Source of the DNA: Gemmatimonadaceae bacterium
GTDB taxonomy: Bacteria; Gemmatimonadota; Gemmatimonadetes; Gemmatimonadales; Gemmatimonadaceae
Length of the DNA stretch: 64,000 nt
Reading direction: 5' to 3'
NCBI GenBank assembly: GCA_020851035.1
Contig: JADZDM010000004.1
Span: 121,441-185,440 of the forward strand
The notes beneath the pieces were generated by a model. It worked only from the letters and a program-made list of their open reading frames with translations. It was not told the DNA's origin and made no database searches. The translations under genes and the position numbers were made by a program. Below, piece by piece: positions 21,849-31,522 of this stretch (its first letter is position 1; every line of letters begins with the position of its first letter).

Positions 21849-23390
21849 TCACTCCCACTCGATCGTCGCCGGCGGCTTCGAGGAGATGTCGTAGACCACG
21901 CGGTTCACGCCGTCCACCTCGTTGATGATGCGGTTCGAGATGCGGCCGAGCACGTCGTGCGGGAACGGGAACCAGTCCGCCGTCATGCCGTCGGTGCTGG
22001 TCACGGCGCGGAGCGCGATCACATGTTCGTACGTGCGTCCATCCCCCATCACGCCCACTGAGCGCACGGGGAGGAACACGGCGAATGCCTGCCAGATGTC
22101 GGGATACAGCCCGGCCGCGCGGATCTCCTCGAGGTAGATCGCGTCCGACTTGCGCAGGATGTCGAGCGCATGCTCGGTGACCTCGCCCAGGATGCGGATC
22201 GCGAGCCCGGGTCCGGGGAACGGGTGCCGCCCCACCATCTCCTCCGGGAGGCCCAGTTCACGGCCCACGTTGCGCACCTCGTCCTTGAACAGCTCGCGCA
22301 GCGGCTCGATCAGCTGGAACTGCATGTCGGGCTTCAGGCCTCCGACGTTGTGGTGCGTCTTGATCGTCGCCGACGGGCCGCCGGTCGCACTCACCGACTC
22401 GATCACGTCGGGATAGAGCGTGCCCTGCACGAGGAACTTCGCATCCTTGCCCGCATCGGCACTCGCCTGCTCGAACACGTCGATGAAGGTGTGCCCGATC
22501 CGCTTCCGCTTCACCTCGGGCTCGCCCTGCCCCGCCAGCGCGTCCAGGAACAGCCGCTCGGCCCGCACCGTGATCAGCCGGATTCCGAGGTGCGATGCGA
22601 AGGTGCGCTCCACCTGCTCGCGTTCGTGCAGCCGCAGCAACCCCGTGTCCACGAAGATGCAGGTGAGCTGCTCCCCGATGGCCTTGTGCACCAGCGCCGC
22701 AGCGACGGCGCTGTCCACGCCACCGGAGAGCCCGCAGATCACCTGCGCGTCCCCCACGCGCTCCCGGATCGCGGCCACCTGCTGGTCGATGAAATGGCCC
22801 GGCGTCCAGTCGGGCACGCAGTGGCAGACCTCGAACAGGAAGTTCTGGAGCATCTCCGCGCCGCGCACGCTGTGCATGACCTCGGCGTGGAACTGCACCG
22901 CGTGGATCGGCTTCGTGGCGTGCCGGAACCCGGCGACCGTGGTGCCGCTGCGCGCCGTCTGCACATAGCCCGGCGGGACGGTCTCGACATGGTCGCCGTG
23001 GCTCATCCACACCTGCGACCGGTCGCCGACCGCGAAGCCGGCGAACAGCCCCGCCGATTCCATCACCTCGACATCGGCACGGCCGTACTCCCGGCGGCCG
23101 CCACCGATCACGCGGCCGCCCTGCAGGTGCGCGATCAGCTGCATTCCGTAGCAGACGCCGAGCACGGGGGCCACGTCGAGGAGGGCCGGGTCGATCGTGG
23201 GGGCGCCGGCGTCGGTCACCGAGCTCGGGCCACCACTGAGGATGATCCCGGTCGGCTGCCAGTCCCGGATCCACGCCAGGCTGCGCGTCGCCGGGTGGAT
23301 CTCCGAGAACACCCGGGCCTCGCGCACGCGGCGCGCGATGAGCTGCGTGAACTGCGACCCGCAATCGAGGATCAGGATACGGCTGCTCAA
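21849..23390 (-). CDS. guaA: GMP synthase (glutamine-hydrolysing)
   Basis: GuaA (513 aa) aminates XMP to GMP. The N-terminal glutaminase domain has GVCYGMQLI with the nucleophile Cys, and [10 protein letters not shown]. The ATP-pyrophosphatase domain has the P-loop [19 protein letters not shown]. The C-terminal dimerisation domain ends KPPATIEWE. In FHAEV the family's usual His-Pro-Glu becomes His-Ala-Glu, with the catalytic His and Glu kept. The likely start is the TTG at 23390 with GGAG 6 bases upstream. It overlaps the stop of the phosphoesterase gene by 4 bases (TTGA), and similarity begins right there ([18 protein letters not shown]). Confidence 0.95.
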   Translation of the reverse strand: MSSRILILDCGSQFTQLIARRVREARVFSEIHPATRSLAWIRDWQPTGIILSGGPSSVTDAGAPTIDPALLDVAPVLGVCYGMQLIAHLQGGRVIGGGRREYGRADVEVMESAGLFAGFAVGDRSQVWMSHGDHVETVPPGYVQTARSGTTVAGFRHATKPIHAVQFHAEVMHSVRGAEMLQNFLFEVCHCVPDWTPGHFIDQQVAAIRERVGDAQVICGLSGGVDSAVAAALVHKAIGEQLTCIFVDTGLLRLHEREQVERTFASHLGIRLITVRAERLFLDALAGQGEPEVKRKRIGHTFIDVFEQASADAGKDAKFLVQGTLYPDVIESVSATGGPSATIKTHHNVGGLKPDMQFQLIEPLRELFKDEVRNVGRELGLPEEMVGRHPFPGPGLAIRILGEVTEHALDILRKSDAIYLEEIRAAGLYPDIWQAFAVFLPVRSVGVMGDGRTYEHVIALRAVTSTDGMTADWFPFPHDVLGRISNRIINEVDGVNRVVYDISSKPPATIEWE

Positions 23391-23899
23391 CGGGTGCTCC
23401 AGTTGGACTCGGTCAACTTGATGATCTCGACCTGTCGGGATTCGAGGTCGAGGATGGCGGCGGTCGGCGCCCCGTGCAGCCAGCCGCAGGCCTCGCCGGG
23501 ATTGACGAGCAGCGTGGTGCCGCGGGTCTTCATCTCCTCCCGGTGGGTGCAGCCGTGGATCACGATGTCGTGCGCCTCGATCGAGCGCGCGGCGGCCTCG
23601 TTGATGTCGTGCACCACGAGGATGCTGCGACCCATCAGCTCGAAGCTGTGCGGCGACTCGAAGAGCTCCGAGCCGAGGCCGGTCATGGCCATCGCCCGCA
23701 GCGCCTCGTGGTCGCCGTCGTTGCGCCCGAACACGCCGCTGAGCGCGAGCTGCAGGTCCTGGATCGGCCGCAGGCTGAAGGGCGCGCAGAAGTCGCCGGC
23801 ATGGATCACGTAGCCCACGCCACCGGCCGCCATCCGCTTCGCCAGCTCCGCCACCGCGTCCACGCGGTCGTGTGTGTCGGACATCAGGCCGATGCGCAT
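23387..23899 (-). CDS. YfcE/MJ0936-type metallophosphoesterase
   Basis: This 170-aa calcineurin-like phosphodiesterase has the metal ligands in order: SDTHD near residue 8, HAGD near residue 34, GRND near residue 58, VVHDIN near residue 96 (replacing the common GH), and HGCTH near residue 113. That spacing fits the small YfcE/MJ0936 subfamily, which acts on phosphodiesters in vitro and whose natural substrate is usually unknown. It sits between lysA (stop and start share one base) and guaA (TTGA overlap), so all three are probably translated from one mRNA. Confidence 0.87.
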   Translation of the reverse strand: MRIGLMSDTHDRVDAVAELAKRMAAGGVGYVIHAGDFCAPFSLRPIQDLQLALSGVFGRNDGDHEALRAMAMTGLGSELFESPHSFELMGRSILVVHDINEAAARSIEAHDIVIHGCTHREEMKTRGTTLLVNPGEACGWLHGAPTAAILDLESRQVEIIKLTESNWSTR

Positions 23900-25191
23900 C
23901 AGGCACCTCTCCAGTCGGGGATGGCGCGCTCGTTGCGCACGAGGTCATCCAGCGTCTCGCGTGCGGTCACCACCCCCCACCGGTCGCCGTCCACCAGCAC
24001 CTCGGCGGCGCGCGGGCGCGAGTTGTAGTTCGAGCTCATGACGTAGCCGTAGGCGCCGGCGGTGCGCACGGCCAGCAGCGTGCCCGCGCCGACGTCCGGC
24101 ATCTCGCGGTCGAGGGCGAGGAAGTCGCCACTCTCGCACACGGGACCCACCACGTTCACCACCTGCGGGCGGGCCGCGGTGGGCAGCACCGCCTCGATGC
24201 CATGGTGTGCCTCGTAGAGCGACGGGCGGATCAGGTCGTTCATCCCCGCGTCGGTCACCATGAACTGCGTGCCGCCGCTGGCCTTGCGGTACAGCACCGC
24301 GGTGAGCATCACCCCGGCATCCGCCACCAGGAATCGCCCCGGTTCCACGATGATGTCCACGCCGGCATCACCGAACGTGTCGCGCAGCACGGCGGCGAAG
24401 GCGTCCAGGTCGGCCGCCGGCTCGCCATCGTGGTACGCGATCGGGAACCCGCCCCCCACGTCAACCGTGGTGACGGTCGTGATGCCGCTGGCCCGGACCG
24501 CCTCCAGCAGCCCCCGCAGCCGGCGCTGCGCGTCCGCGAACGCGTTCACGTCGCCGATCTGCGAGCCGATGTGCATGTCGAGCCCCACCAGCGCGATCCC
24601 CGGCAGCGCGGCGGCGCGCGCCGCCACCGCCACGCCACGGTCGATGGCGATGCCGAACTTCGTGCCCTCCTCACCGGTGGCGATGTAGGCGTGTGCCGCG
24701 GTCACGTCGCCGACCCCGGGATTGATGCGCAGCGCCACCGGGGCCACCACGCCGCGGGCGGCCGCCACCGCCGAGAGGAGCTCCAGCTCCTCCTCGCTCT
24801 CGACATTGAAGCAGCGGACGCCGATCTGCAGGCCATGCTCCATCTCGGCACGCGTCTTCCCGACGCCGGCGAAGACGATGTCCGCACCGCCGAACCCCGC
24901 CAGCACGGCGCGGTGCAGCTCACCCGACGACACCACGTCCACGCCCCCCCCGCACGCGCGCACGATCGCGAGCAGCGCGAGGTTGGAGTTCGCCTTCATC
25001 GCGTAGTGGATGTGCACCGGCAGGCCGGCCAGCGCCGACGCCAGGCGCGCGTAGGCGGCCCGGACGGCGGTGGCCGAGTAGACGTACACCGGCGTGCCCA
25101 CGGCGGCGGCAACGCTGGTGAGCGACACGTCATCGCACGCCAGCACGCCGTCGCGGCGGTGGAACCCCGCCGTCAGTACGCCTTCGCCCAT
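23899..25191 (-). CDS. lysA: Diaminopimelate decarboxylase
   Basis: LysA (430 aa) is the PLP enzyme that converts meso-diaminopimelate to lysine. The PLP lysine lies in HYAMKANSN near residue 55. The Gly-rich phosphate-binding segment reads [22 protein letters not shown] and [17 protein letters not shown], with the active-site Cys, are typical of LysA. The ATG at 25191 is the best ATG and overlaps the proS 3' end by 19 bases. A CTG at 25176 overlapping the proS stop (CTGA) is another possibility. The gene sits among cell-wall-linked functions, fitting the role of diaminopimelate in peptidoglycan. Confidence 0.93.
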   Translation of the reverse strand: MGEGVLTAGFHRRDGVLACDDVSLTSVAAAVGTPVYVYSATAVRAAYARLASALAGLPVHIHYAMKANSNLALLAIVRACGGGVDVVSSGELHRAVLAGFGGADIVFAGVGKTRAEMEHGLQIGVRCFNVESEEELELLSAVAAARGVVAPVALRINPGVGDVTAAHAYIATGEEGTKFGIAIDRGVAVAARAAALPGIALVGLDMHIGSQIGDVNAFADAQRRLRGLLEAVRASGITTVTTVDVGGGFPIAYHDGEPAADLDAFAAVLRDTFGDAGVDIIVEPGRFLVADAGVMLTAVLYRKASGGTQFMVTDAGMNDLIRPSLYEAHHGIEAVLPTAARPQVVNVVGPVCESGDFLALDREMPDVGAGTLLAVRTAGAYGYVMSSNYNSRPRAAEVLVDGDRWGVVTARETLDDLVRNERAIPDWRGA

Positions 25192-26642
25192 ATCACCTCG
25201 TGGCGTGCCGGCTCGCCGGTCACCATGCACCGTGCCGGGGCCGGCGTCGAGCGGAACTCGGCGTCGGGAATGCAGCGGATCGTGGCCTTGGTCTCCTCCT
25301 TCACCCTGGCCTCCACCGCCGGATCGCCGTTCCAGCCGGCATACACGAAGCCGCCCGGGCCGTCCATGATCTCCTTGAACCGGTCATAGCTGATCTCGCC
25401 CCGATGGCTGTGCGCCTCGCGACGCGCGGTCGCCGCCGCGAACATGTCGGCCTGCATCGTGTCGAGCATCGCGTGGATCGTCCCGAGCACGCCGTCGAGC
25501 GACACCGGGTGCTTGCCCTTCACGTCGCGCCGCACCAGCACGCACTGGTTTGCCGCCACGTCGCGCGGGCCGATCTCCATCCGGATCGGGATGCCCTTCA
25601 GCTCCCAGTGGTAGTACTTCGCGCCCGGCTTGATGCCCACGCGATCGTCCACGTGCGCCGTGATGCGCCCCTCCAGGCCCCGTTCGCGACCGCTGATCTC
25701 CGCCTTCACGCGGTGCGCCGTCTCGATCACCAGCGTGCGCTCCTCGTCGGTCTTCCAGATCGGCACGATCACCACCTCGATCGGCGCCAGCCTTGGCGGG
25801 ATCTGCAGGCCGTTGTCGTCACCATGCGTCATCACCAGCCCGCCGATCATCCGCGTGCTCACGCCCCAGCTCGTGTTCCATGCATGCGCAATGCCGCCGT
25901 CCTCGGCCTGGAACGTGAGGTCGAATGCCTTCGAGAAGTTCTGCCCGAGGTTGTGCGAGGTCCCCGCCTGCAGCGCGCGGTTGTCCTGCATCATCGCCTC
26001 ACACGAGTAGGTGCGCAGTGCGCCGGCGAACCGCTCACTGTCCGTCTTCTGGCCGGTCACCACCGGCATCGCCATCCACTGCTCCATGAAGGTGCGGTAC
26101 ACCCCGAGCATCTGCCGCGTCTCCGCCTCGGCCTCGTCGTGCGTGGCATGGGCCGTGTGCCCCTCCTGCCAGAGGAACTCGGTGGTGCGCAGGAAGAGGC
26201 GCGTGCGCATCTCCCAGCGGACGACGTTGGCCCACTGGTTGTACAGGAACGGCAGGTCGCGGTAGCTCTGCAGCCACTTCGCGAACATGTGGTAGATGAT
26301 CGTCTCCGACGTCGGGCGCACCACCAGCGGCTCCTCGAGCTTCGAGCCGCCACCATGCGTGACGACCGCCAGCTCCGGCGCGAAGCCCTCCACGTGGCTC
26401 GCCTCCTTCTTCAGGAAGCTCTCCGGGATGAACAGCGGGAAGTAGGCGTTCCGGTGCCCGGTGGCCTTGAACATCTGGTCGAGCGCAAGCTGCATGCGCT
26501 CCCAGATGCCGTAGCCGTCCGGGCGGATCACCATGCAGCCGCGCACGGGGGAGTAGTCTGCCAGCTCGGCCTTCAGCACCAGTTCGTTGTACCACGCGCT
26601 GAAGTCCTCGGCGCGGGTCGGAAGCTTCTTGTCGTCGCTCAT
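25173..26642 (-). CDS. proS: Prolyl-tRNA synthetase, archaeal/eukaryotic-like type
   Basis: ProRS (489 aa) charges tRNA-Pro. It is the shorter type without the large editing insertion of E. coli Pro[17 protein letters not shown] is class II motif 2 context and [16 protein letters not shown] is a further conserved active-site stretch. The chain ends in AKAY, with the C-terminal Tyr typical of archaeal-type ProRS. Only two Cys of a possible zinc site remain in the C-terminal domain (IRCIPD and ARCMVTGE). The start is the ATG at 26642, with a GGAG Shine-Dalgarno sequence that can fold into a hairpin. The downstream neighbour is lysA; hisS is upstream. Confidence 0.94.
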   Translation of the reverse strand: MSDDKKLPTRAEDFSAWYNELVLKAELADYSPVRGCMVIRPDGYGIWERMQLALDQMFKATGHRNAYFPLFIPESFLKKEASHVEGFAPELAVVTHGGGSKLEEPLVVRPTSETIIYHMFAKWLQSYRDLPFLYNQWANVVRWEMRTRLFLRTTEFLWQEGHTAHATHDEAEAETRQMLGVYRTFMEQWMAMPVVTGQKTDSERFAGALRTYSCEAMMQDNRALQAGTSHNLGQNFSKAFDLTFQAEDGGIAHAWNTSWGVSTRMIGGLVMTHGDDNGLQIPPRLAPIEVVIVPIWKTDEERTLVIETAHRVKAEISGRERGLEGRITAHVDDRVGIKPGAKYYHWELKGIPIRMEIGPRDVAANQCVLVRRDVKGKHPVSLDGVLGTIHAMLDTMQADMFAAATARREAHSHRGEISYDRFKEIMDGPGGFVYAGWNGDPAVEARVKEETKATIRCIPDAEFRSTPAPARCMVTGEPARHEVIWAKAY

Positions 26643-26646
26643 GCTG

Positions 26647-26673
26647 CTCCGTCGGTGCGGAGGCGCACCGGAG
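26647..26673 (-). promoter_or_regulatory. Hairpin that can hide the proS ribosome-binding site
   Basis: In the 52-base hisS-proS gap, GGTGCG pairs with CGCACC around a 4-base loop. Further out, CTCC pairs with the GGAG that serves as the proS Shine-Dalgarno sequence. The fold is seen directly; a regulatory role is inference. Confidence 0.4.
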
Positions 26674-26694
26674 TGTGATGTGGCAAACCGCGCG

Positions 26695-27990
26695 TCACTG
26701 CGCTTCGAGCCAGGTGACGAGGTCGATCTTCGTTTCACTGCCGGTCGTGAGGTCACGCAGCACGGCGTCGTTCGGTGCGTCGCTCTGGAGGATCACGGCC
26801 TGTGTCGCGCCGGCGCTCACGGCCGCCTTCAACTGCTTGGTGACCTGCTGTGGCCGCAGCGCATACTCGACGCGGCGGCCGGCGCGGCGCAGTGACCCGA
26901 CCACGCGCTGCACGAGGTCGACGTCCGACGGATCGCTCGTCGCCACCCAGATCTCCGGGCCGGCCGGTGCCGATGGCAGCAGCCCGCGGTCGCGCAGCAG
27001 CTCGCCCAGCACCACGTCACCCCAGCCGAATCCCGCCGCGGGCATGTCCACGTTGCCCAGCGCCTTCAGCAGGCCGTCGTATCGTCCACCACCGCAGACC
27101 GCGCGCAATTCACCCTTGGCGTCGAACACCTCGAAGACGAGGCCCGTGTAGTACGCGAGGCCACGCACGATCGTCAGGTCGAGCTGGATCCAGCGAAACG
27201 CCGGCTCACCGATCAAGGCTGACACCATCCGCAGCGTCTCGGTGAGCGCCTCGTAGTGTGTCGCGACCTCGGCGTTGCCCAGCATCGGGAGCAGGCGTCC
27301 CGCTGGCGTCAGGGACGGAGCCTCCACCAGCAGCGACAGCAGCGACTCGACCTGCCCGGCCGAGCAGCCCGCGGTCGTCAGTTTCTCGATCGAGAGCTCA
27401 CGCGGCTGCCGGTCGAACTTGTCGAGCACCGCGTAGATCGCCGGAATGCGGTCATCCGGATTGCCCATGGCGCGCAGCAGCACGTCGAGCAGGCGCCGAT
27501 CCGACAGGCGCACGCGCACGTCGTCGCTGGTCAGCCCGAACTCGCGCAGCATGTCGATCACCAGTGCCAGCAACTCCGCGTCGGTGGACGCACCCCCGTC
27601 GCCGAAGATGTCCGCATTCAGCTGGAAGTGCTCGCGCAGGCGCCCGCGCCCCGGCCGCTCGTACCGGAAGAGCTGCGGGATCGAGAACCAGCGCACCGGC
27701 TTCCGCAGCGCATTGGCCTGCGCCGCCACCATCCGCGCCACTGTCGGCGTCATCTCGGGGCGCAGCGCGACGTCACGCCCCCCCTTGTCCACGAAGGCGT
27801 AGAGCTGGTCCACGATCTCGGCACCACTCTTCTTCGTGTACAGCTCGAGTGGCTCCAGCGGCGGGCCGTCGTACTCCACGAAGCCGTAGCGGGTCGCCAC
27901 CCGTCGCCAGGTCGCGAAGATATGCGCGCGCTCGGCGAAGGCCGGCGGGTAGAAGTCGCGAAACCCGTTCAGGGGGCGGATCGATGCCAT
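26695..27990 (-). CDS. hisS: Histidyl-tRNA synthetase
   Basis: HisRS (431 aa) charges tRNA-His. Class II motif 2 is seen in the [14 protein letters not shown] segment, with [16 protein letters not shown] after it. The histidine-binding motifs are [11 protein letters not shown] near residue 265 and [10 protein letters not shown] near residue 290. The C-terminal anticodon-binding domain follows from about residue 335. The ATG at 27990 is right at the start of homology ([10 protein letters not shown]). The folC stop lies 8 bases upstream. The open frame reaching back to 28470 is inside folC and is not conserved. Confidence 0.95.
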   Translation of the reverse strand: MASIRPLNGFRDFYPPAFAERAHIFATWRRVATRYGFVEYDGPPLEPLELYTKKSGAEIVDQLYAFVDKGGRDVALRPEMTPTVARMVAAQANALRKPVRWFSIPQLFRYERPGRGRLREHFQLNADIFGDGGASTDAELLALVIDMLREFGLTSDDVRVRLSDRRLLDVLLRAMGNPDDRIPAIYAVLDKFDRQPRELSIEKLTTAGCSAGQVESLLSLLVEAPSLTPAGRLLPMLGNAEVATHYEALTETLRMVSALIGEPAFRWIQLDLTIVRGLAYYTGLVFEVFDAKGELRAVCGGGRYDGLLKALGNVDMPAAGFGWGDVVLGELLRDRGLLPSAPAGPEIWVATSDPSDVDLVQRVVGSLRRAGRRVEYALRPQQVTKQLKAAVSAGATQAVILQSDAPNDAVLRDLTTGSETKIDLVTWLEAQ

Positions 27991-27998
27991 CGTGCAAC

Positions 27999-29306
27999 TT
28001 ACCCGGCCAGAGGATCGATCTCCAACCGCTGCATCGCGTCGCCGACCGTGTGAAATGAGCCGGTCACGAGCACGGTGGCCGCGCCACTGGCCGCCTGCCC
28101 AAGTGCGGCGCCGAAGTCGGGCACCACGTGTATCGCCACGCGGACTCCGGCGCGTGCACGTGCGAACGCCGCCACCTCCGCCAGCGGCCAGCGCCGGCTC
28201 GCGGGCGCCGTGGGGGCGTCGGTCAGCCACAGTGCATCGAGGTGCGGCAGCAGCGCCTCGAGCATCGCGCGCCAGTCCTTGTCGGAGAGCACGCACACCA
28301 CGGCGGCCAACGGGCGCGGCAGGGCCACCGCCGCGAGTGAACGCGTCACGGTGGCAATGCCGTCCGCGTTGTGCGCCACGTCGAAGAGCCAGCGTCCGGT
28401 GCGCTGGAAGCGACCGGCCAGCCGCGTGGCGCTGACGCCGTCCGACAGCGACGCGTTGGTGGGGGTCCACGGTGCACCCGCGGCACGCAGCATCGTCACC
28501 GCGGTCGCCACGTTCTGCGACTGGTGCATCCCCATCAGCGAACTCGTCAGTTCAAGTCGCTCGCGACCGTCGCGGAACGTCATCCGGGTCCCGTCGGCCG
28601 TCAGCCCGGCGGACTCCAGCGGCAGCGCGTCCTGTGCCACCGTGACCGTCGAGGCACCAGCGCGGCGGGCGGCCTCGCGGAGCTTGTCCACGACGGCCGG
28701 ATCACGGTCGCCGATCACGGCCGGTACGCCGGCCTTGAAGATCCCGGCCTTCTCGAGCGCGATCGCTGACAGGGTGTCACCGAGGTACTCCCGGTGGTCC
28801 AGGCCGATGGCCGTCACCCCGGAGACCAGCGGCGTCAGCACGTTGGTGGAGTCGAGACGCCCGCCAAGCCCGACCTCCACCACCGCGATGTCCACGCCGG
28901 CCTCCAGCAGCAGGTCGAACGCCATCACGGTGGTCGCCTCGAAGAACGTGGCGCCCAGCCGGTCGATGTCCCCGCGATGCTCCTCGAGCCACGCCAGGAT
29001 CCGAGCCTGGTCCACGGCGGCGCCATTCACGAGCACCCGTTCACTGAAGTCCACCAGGTGCGGCGACGAGTAGCGACCGACGCGGAAGCCGGCCGCCTGC
29101 AGCACGGCATCCATGGTGGCGCAGGTGCTGCCCTTCCCGTTCGTGCCGGCGACATGCAGCGTCCGCAGACGCTCGTGCGGCGCACCACACGCCGCCAGCA
29201 GCGCGCGGGTGCGATCGAGGCCGAGGCGGACGCCCTGCGTCGTGCGTGCGGCGAGCGCCGCGATGGCCGCGCGGTAGTCCGGGGACGCCGCGCCGCCATC
29301 CGTCAT
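27999..29306 (-). CDS. folC: Folylpolyglutamate synthase / dihydrofolate synthase
   Basis: FolC (435 aa) adds glutamate to folates and often also makes dihydrofolate from dihydropteroate. The ATP-binding P-loop is HVAGTNGKGSTCATMDAV near residue 50. YSSPHLVDFSERV, EVGLGGRLDSTNV and DHREYLGDT are Mur-ligase-family motifs specific to FolC. FDVAHNADG in the C-terminal domain is the conserved DxAHNxxG motif. accD lies 5 bases upstream, a common bacterial pairing (accD-folC). hisS lies 8 bases downstream. Confidence 0.94.
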   Translation of the reverse strand: MTDGGAASPDYRAAIAALAARTTQGVRLGLDRTRALLAACGAPHERLRTLHVAGTNGKGSTCATMDAVLQAAGFRVGRYSSPHLVDFSERVLVNGAAVDQARILAWLEEHRGDIDRLGATFFEATTVMAFDLLLEAGVDIAVVEVGLGGRLDSTNVLTPLVSGVTAIGLDHREYLGDTLSAIALEKAGIFKAGVPAVIGDRDPAVVDKLREAARRAGASTVTVAQDALPLESAGLTADGTRMTFRDGRERLELTSSLMGMHQSQNVATAVTMLRAAGAPWTPTNASLSDGVSATRLAGRFQRTGRWLFDVAHNADGIATVTRSLAAVALPRPLAAVVCVLSDKDWRAMLEALLPHLDALWLTDAPTAPASRRWPLAEVAAFARARAGVRVAIHVVPDFGAALGQAASGAATVLVTGSFHTVGDAMQRLEIDPLAG

Positions 29307-29311
29307 CGTCG

Positions 29312-30175
29312 TCAGGCCGCCGACCAGCCTGTCGCCGCGGGCTTGCCGGTCATGTGCCGCAGCAGCCGGCCGACCGTCGCCTTCAGTTCGTGGCGGTGCA
29401 CCACCGCGTCGAGCATGCCATGCTCCAGCAGGAACTCCGCCGTCTGGAAGCCGTCCGGCAGGTCCTGCCCGATGGTCTGCTTGATCACGCGCGGGCCGGC
29501 GAAGCCGATCACGGCCCCGGGCTCCGCAATGATCGCGTCGCCGAGCATCGCGTAGCTCGCACTCACGCCACCCGTGGTCGGGTTGGTGAGGATCGAGATG
29601 TACGGGATGCGGCGTTCCGCCAGCATCGACAGCATGGCCGAGACCTTCGCCATCTGCATCAGCGAGAGGACGCCCTCCTGCATGCGCGCCCCGCCGGAGG
29701 CCGACACGATCACCAGCGGGAACTTCTTCTCGAGCGAGTGCTGCCCGATCCGCGCCAGCTTCTCGCCCACCACGGACCCCATCGAGCCGCCCATGAAGGC
29801 GAAGTCCATCGCGCCCACGTTCAGCGGCATCCCGGCGATCCGCCCGGTGGCCGTGATCACGGCGTCCTGGTCACCGGCATTGCCGAGCGACTTCTTCAGG
29901 CGCGCCGGGTAGTCGGGGAAGCTGAGGGGATCCGTCGAGCGGAGGTCGGAATCGCGCTCGTCGATCGTCTCCTCGTCGAGGAGGATCGAGAGGTAGTCGG
30001 CGGCCCGGATGCGACGGTGATAGTCACAGTTCGGGCACACGTTGAGGTTCCGCTCGAAGTTGTCGCGGATGTCCGTGTGCCCGCAGGCCTCGCACTTCAC
30101 CCACGCATCGCGCGGGATCTCGAGCTTCTCGCGCCGGGGCTGCCGGGGCTTCTTTTCCTTGCGGAACCATGCCAT
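29312..30175 (-). CDS. accD: Acetyl-CoA carboxylase carboxyltransferase subunit beta
   Basis: AccD (287 aa) is the beta half of the carboxyltransferase that makes malonyl-CoA. The N-terminal zinc ribbon Cys-x2-Cys-x15-Cys-x2-Cys runs from KCEACGH to CPNCDYH (about residues 27-49). SASGGARMQEG and NPTTGGVSASYAMLGD are carboxyltransferase/crotonase motifs. The ATG at 30175 (MAWFRKEKK) matches usual AccD starts. The accA partner is not nearby. It is placed after rodA with a 102-base gap and is part of the cell-envelope run. Confidence 0.95.
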   Translation of the reverse strand: MAWFRKEKKPRQPRREKLEIPRDAWVKCEACGHTDIRDNFERNLNVCPNCDYHRRIRAADYLSILLDEETIDERDSDLRSTDPLSFPDYPARLKKSLGNAGDQDAVITATGRIAGMPLNVGAMDFAFMGGSMGSVVGEKLARIGQHSLEKKFPLVIVSASGGARMQEGVLSLMQMAKVSAMLSMLAERRIPYISILTNPTTGGVSASYAMLGDAIIAEPGAVIGFAGPRVIKQTIGQDLPDGFQTAEFLLEHGMLDAVVHRHELKATVGRLLRHMTGKPAATGWSAA

Positions 30176-30277
30176 CCCGAAATCTCGCCCCGAGACGGGG
30201 GTTGGGCAACGGTCCGGGTTGCCACGGCGCCCAGGGTCTCGGGACGCCGGCATCGCCAGATGGCGGGCCGCCCGCCG

Positions 30278-31522
30278 TCAGATGGCAGCCAGGTCACCCC
30301 GGCCGCGGCCTTCCCCGGAGATCCGCATCAGGATCCCGACCGAGAGCCAGGAGGCCAGCATGAAGCTGCCACCGTAGCTGAAGAACGGCAGCGGGATGCC
30401 GGTGATCGGCATCAGGTTCAGCGTCATGCCGACGTTCTCGACCACGTGCACCAGCCAGCTGGCCAGCAGGCCGAAGGCGATCAGGCTGGCATAAGGATCG
30501 TTGGCCCGGCTCGAGATCCGGATCGCGCGCAGGAACAGCGCCACGAACAGCGTCAGCGCCAGTGTCACGCCGATGAACCCGAGCTCCTCGCCCACTACCG
30601 CAAAGATGAAGTCGGTCTCCTGCTCCGGCACGAAGTTGAGGCGCTTCTGTGTGCCGAGCGTGAACCCCTTGCCGAACCATCCTCCGGAGCCGATCGCCAC
30701 CTGCGACTGGATCACGTGGTAGCCCGACGCCTTCGCATCGATGCTCGGGTCCAGGAACACCAGCAGGCGCTTCTGCTGGTACGGGGCGAGCTTCTCCCAC
30801 AGGATGGGTGCCACCACGCCGGTCACGACGTTGATGCAGACCAGCACGATCCCCTCGATCAGGTACGGCCGGTACAGCCAGACCATGCCGAGCAGCAGCA
30901 GGAACCACGCCCCCCACAACCGCGTGCTGAACGCGAGCACGAGGCTGATCGCCGGGCTCGCGATCAGCAGCAGCAGGCGCCAGTTCACGCCCGACCAGAA
31001 CAGCATCGCGAAAAAGATGCCGATGAAGACGATGCCGGTGCCGAGGTCGGGCTGCAGCATGATCAGCACCCACGGGATGCCGACCACCAGCGCCGGATGC
31101 CAGAGGTCCAGCAGCGACTCCGGGGGCTCGCGCCGGTTCGCCAGCACGCGCGCCAGCATCAGCACCACCGTGATCTTCGCCAGCTCCGCCGGCTGCCCGA
31201 TCCGCATGCCGCCGATCACCAGCCAGCTCTTCGAGCTCGCCGCCGTGCCCGCGCCGCCGCCGAAGGCGAGCGTGAGCAGCAGCACCACCAGCGTCAGCAC
31301 GTACGCGAACGGCGTGACCCAGTCCAGGAATCGCACCGAGGCGCGGCTGGCGCCGAACGCGGCCAGCACCGCCACCACCAGCCAGACGCTCTGTGTCTTC
31401 CACAGGTTCGCCACGAACGTCATCGTGTCGGTCTGGCCCGCCGAGTACACCATCGAAACGCCGAAGAGACTCAGTGCCAGTGCGGTCAGCACCAGCGGGA
31501 GGTCGGGGATGCGCCTGGTCAT
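30278..31522 (-). CDS. rodA: Rod-shape SEDS glycosyltransferase RodA
   Basis: RodA (414 aa) is the SEDS-family peptidoglycan polymerase of the elongasome, with about ten membrane helices. The catalytic Asp lies in MLQPDLGTG. FVPEQETDFIFAVVGEELG and ITGIPLPFFSYGGS are SEDS hallmarks. RodA works as a complex with the PBP2 encoded directly upstream by mrdA (4-base overlap). The downstream 102 bases to accD contain no clear terminator, so transcription probably continues. Confidence 0.95.
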   Translation of the reverse strand: MTRRIPDLPLVLTALALSLFGVSMVYSAGQTDTMTFVANLWKTQSVWLVVAVLAAFGASRASVRFLDWVTPFAYVLTLVVLLLTLAFGGGAGTAASSKSWLVIGGMRIGQPAELAKITVVLMLARVLANRREPPESLLDLWHPALVVGIPWVLIMLQPDLGTGIVFIGIFFAMLFWSGVNWRLLLLIASPAISLVLAFSTRLWGAWFLLLLGMVWLYRPYLIEGIVLVCINVVTGVVAPILWEKLAPYQQKRLLVFLDPSIDAKASGYHVIQSQVAIGSGGWFGKGFTLGTQKRLNFVPEQETDFIFAVVGEELGFIGVTLALTLFVALFLRAIRISSRANDPYASLIAFGLLASWLVHVVENVGMTLNLMPITGIPLPFFSYGGSFMLASWLSVGILMRISGEGRGRGDLAAI

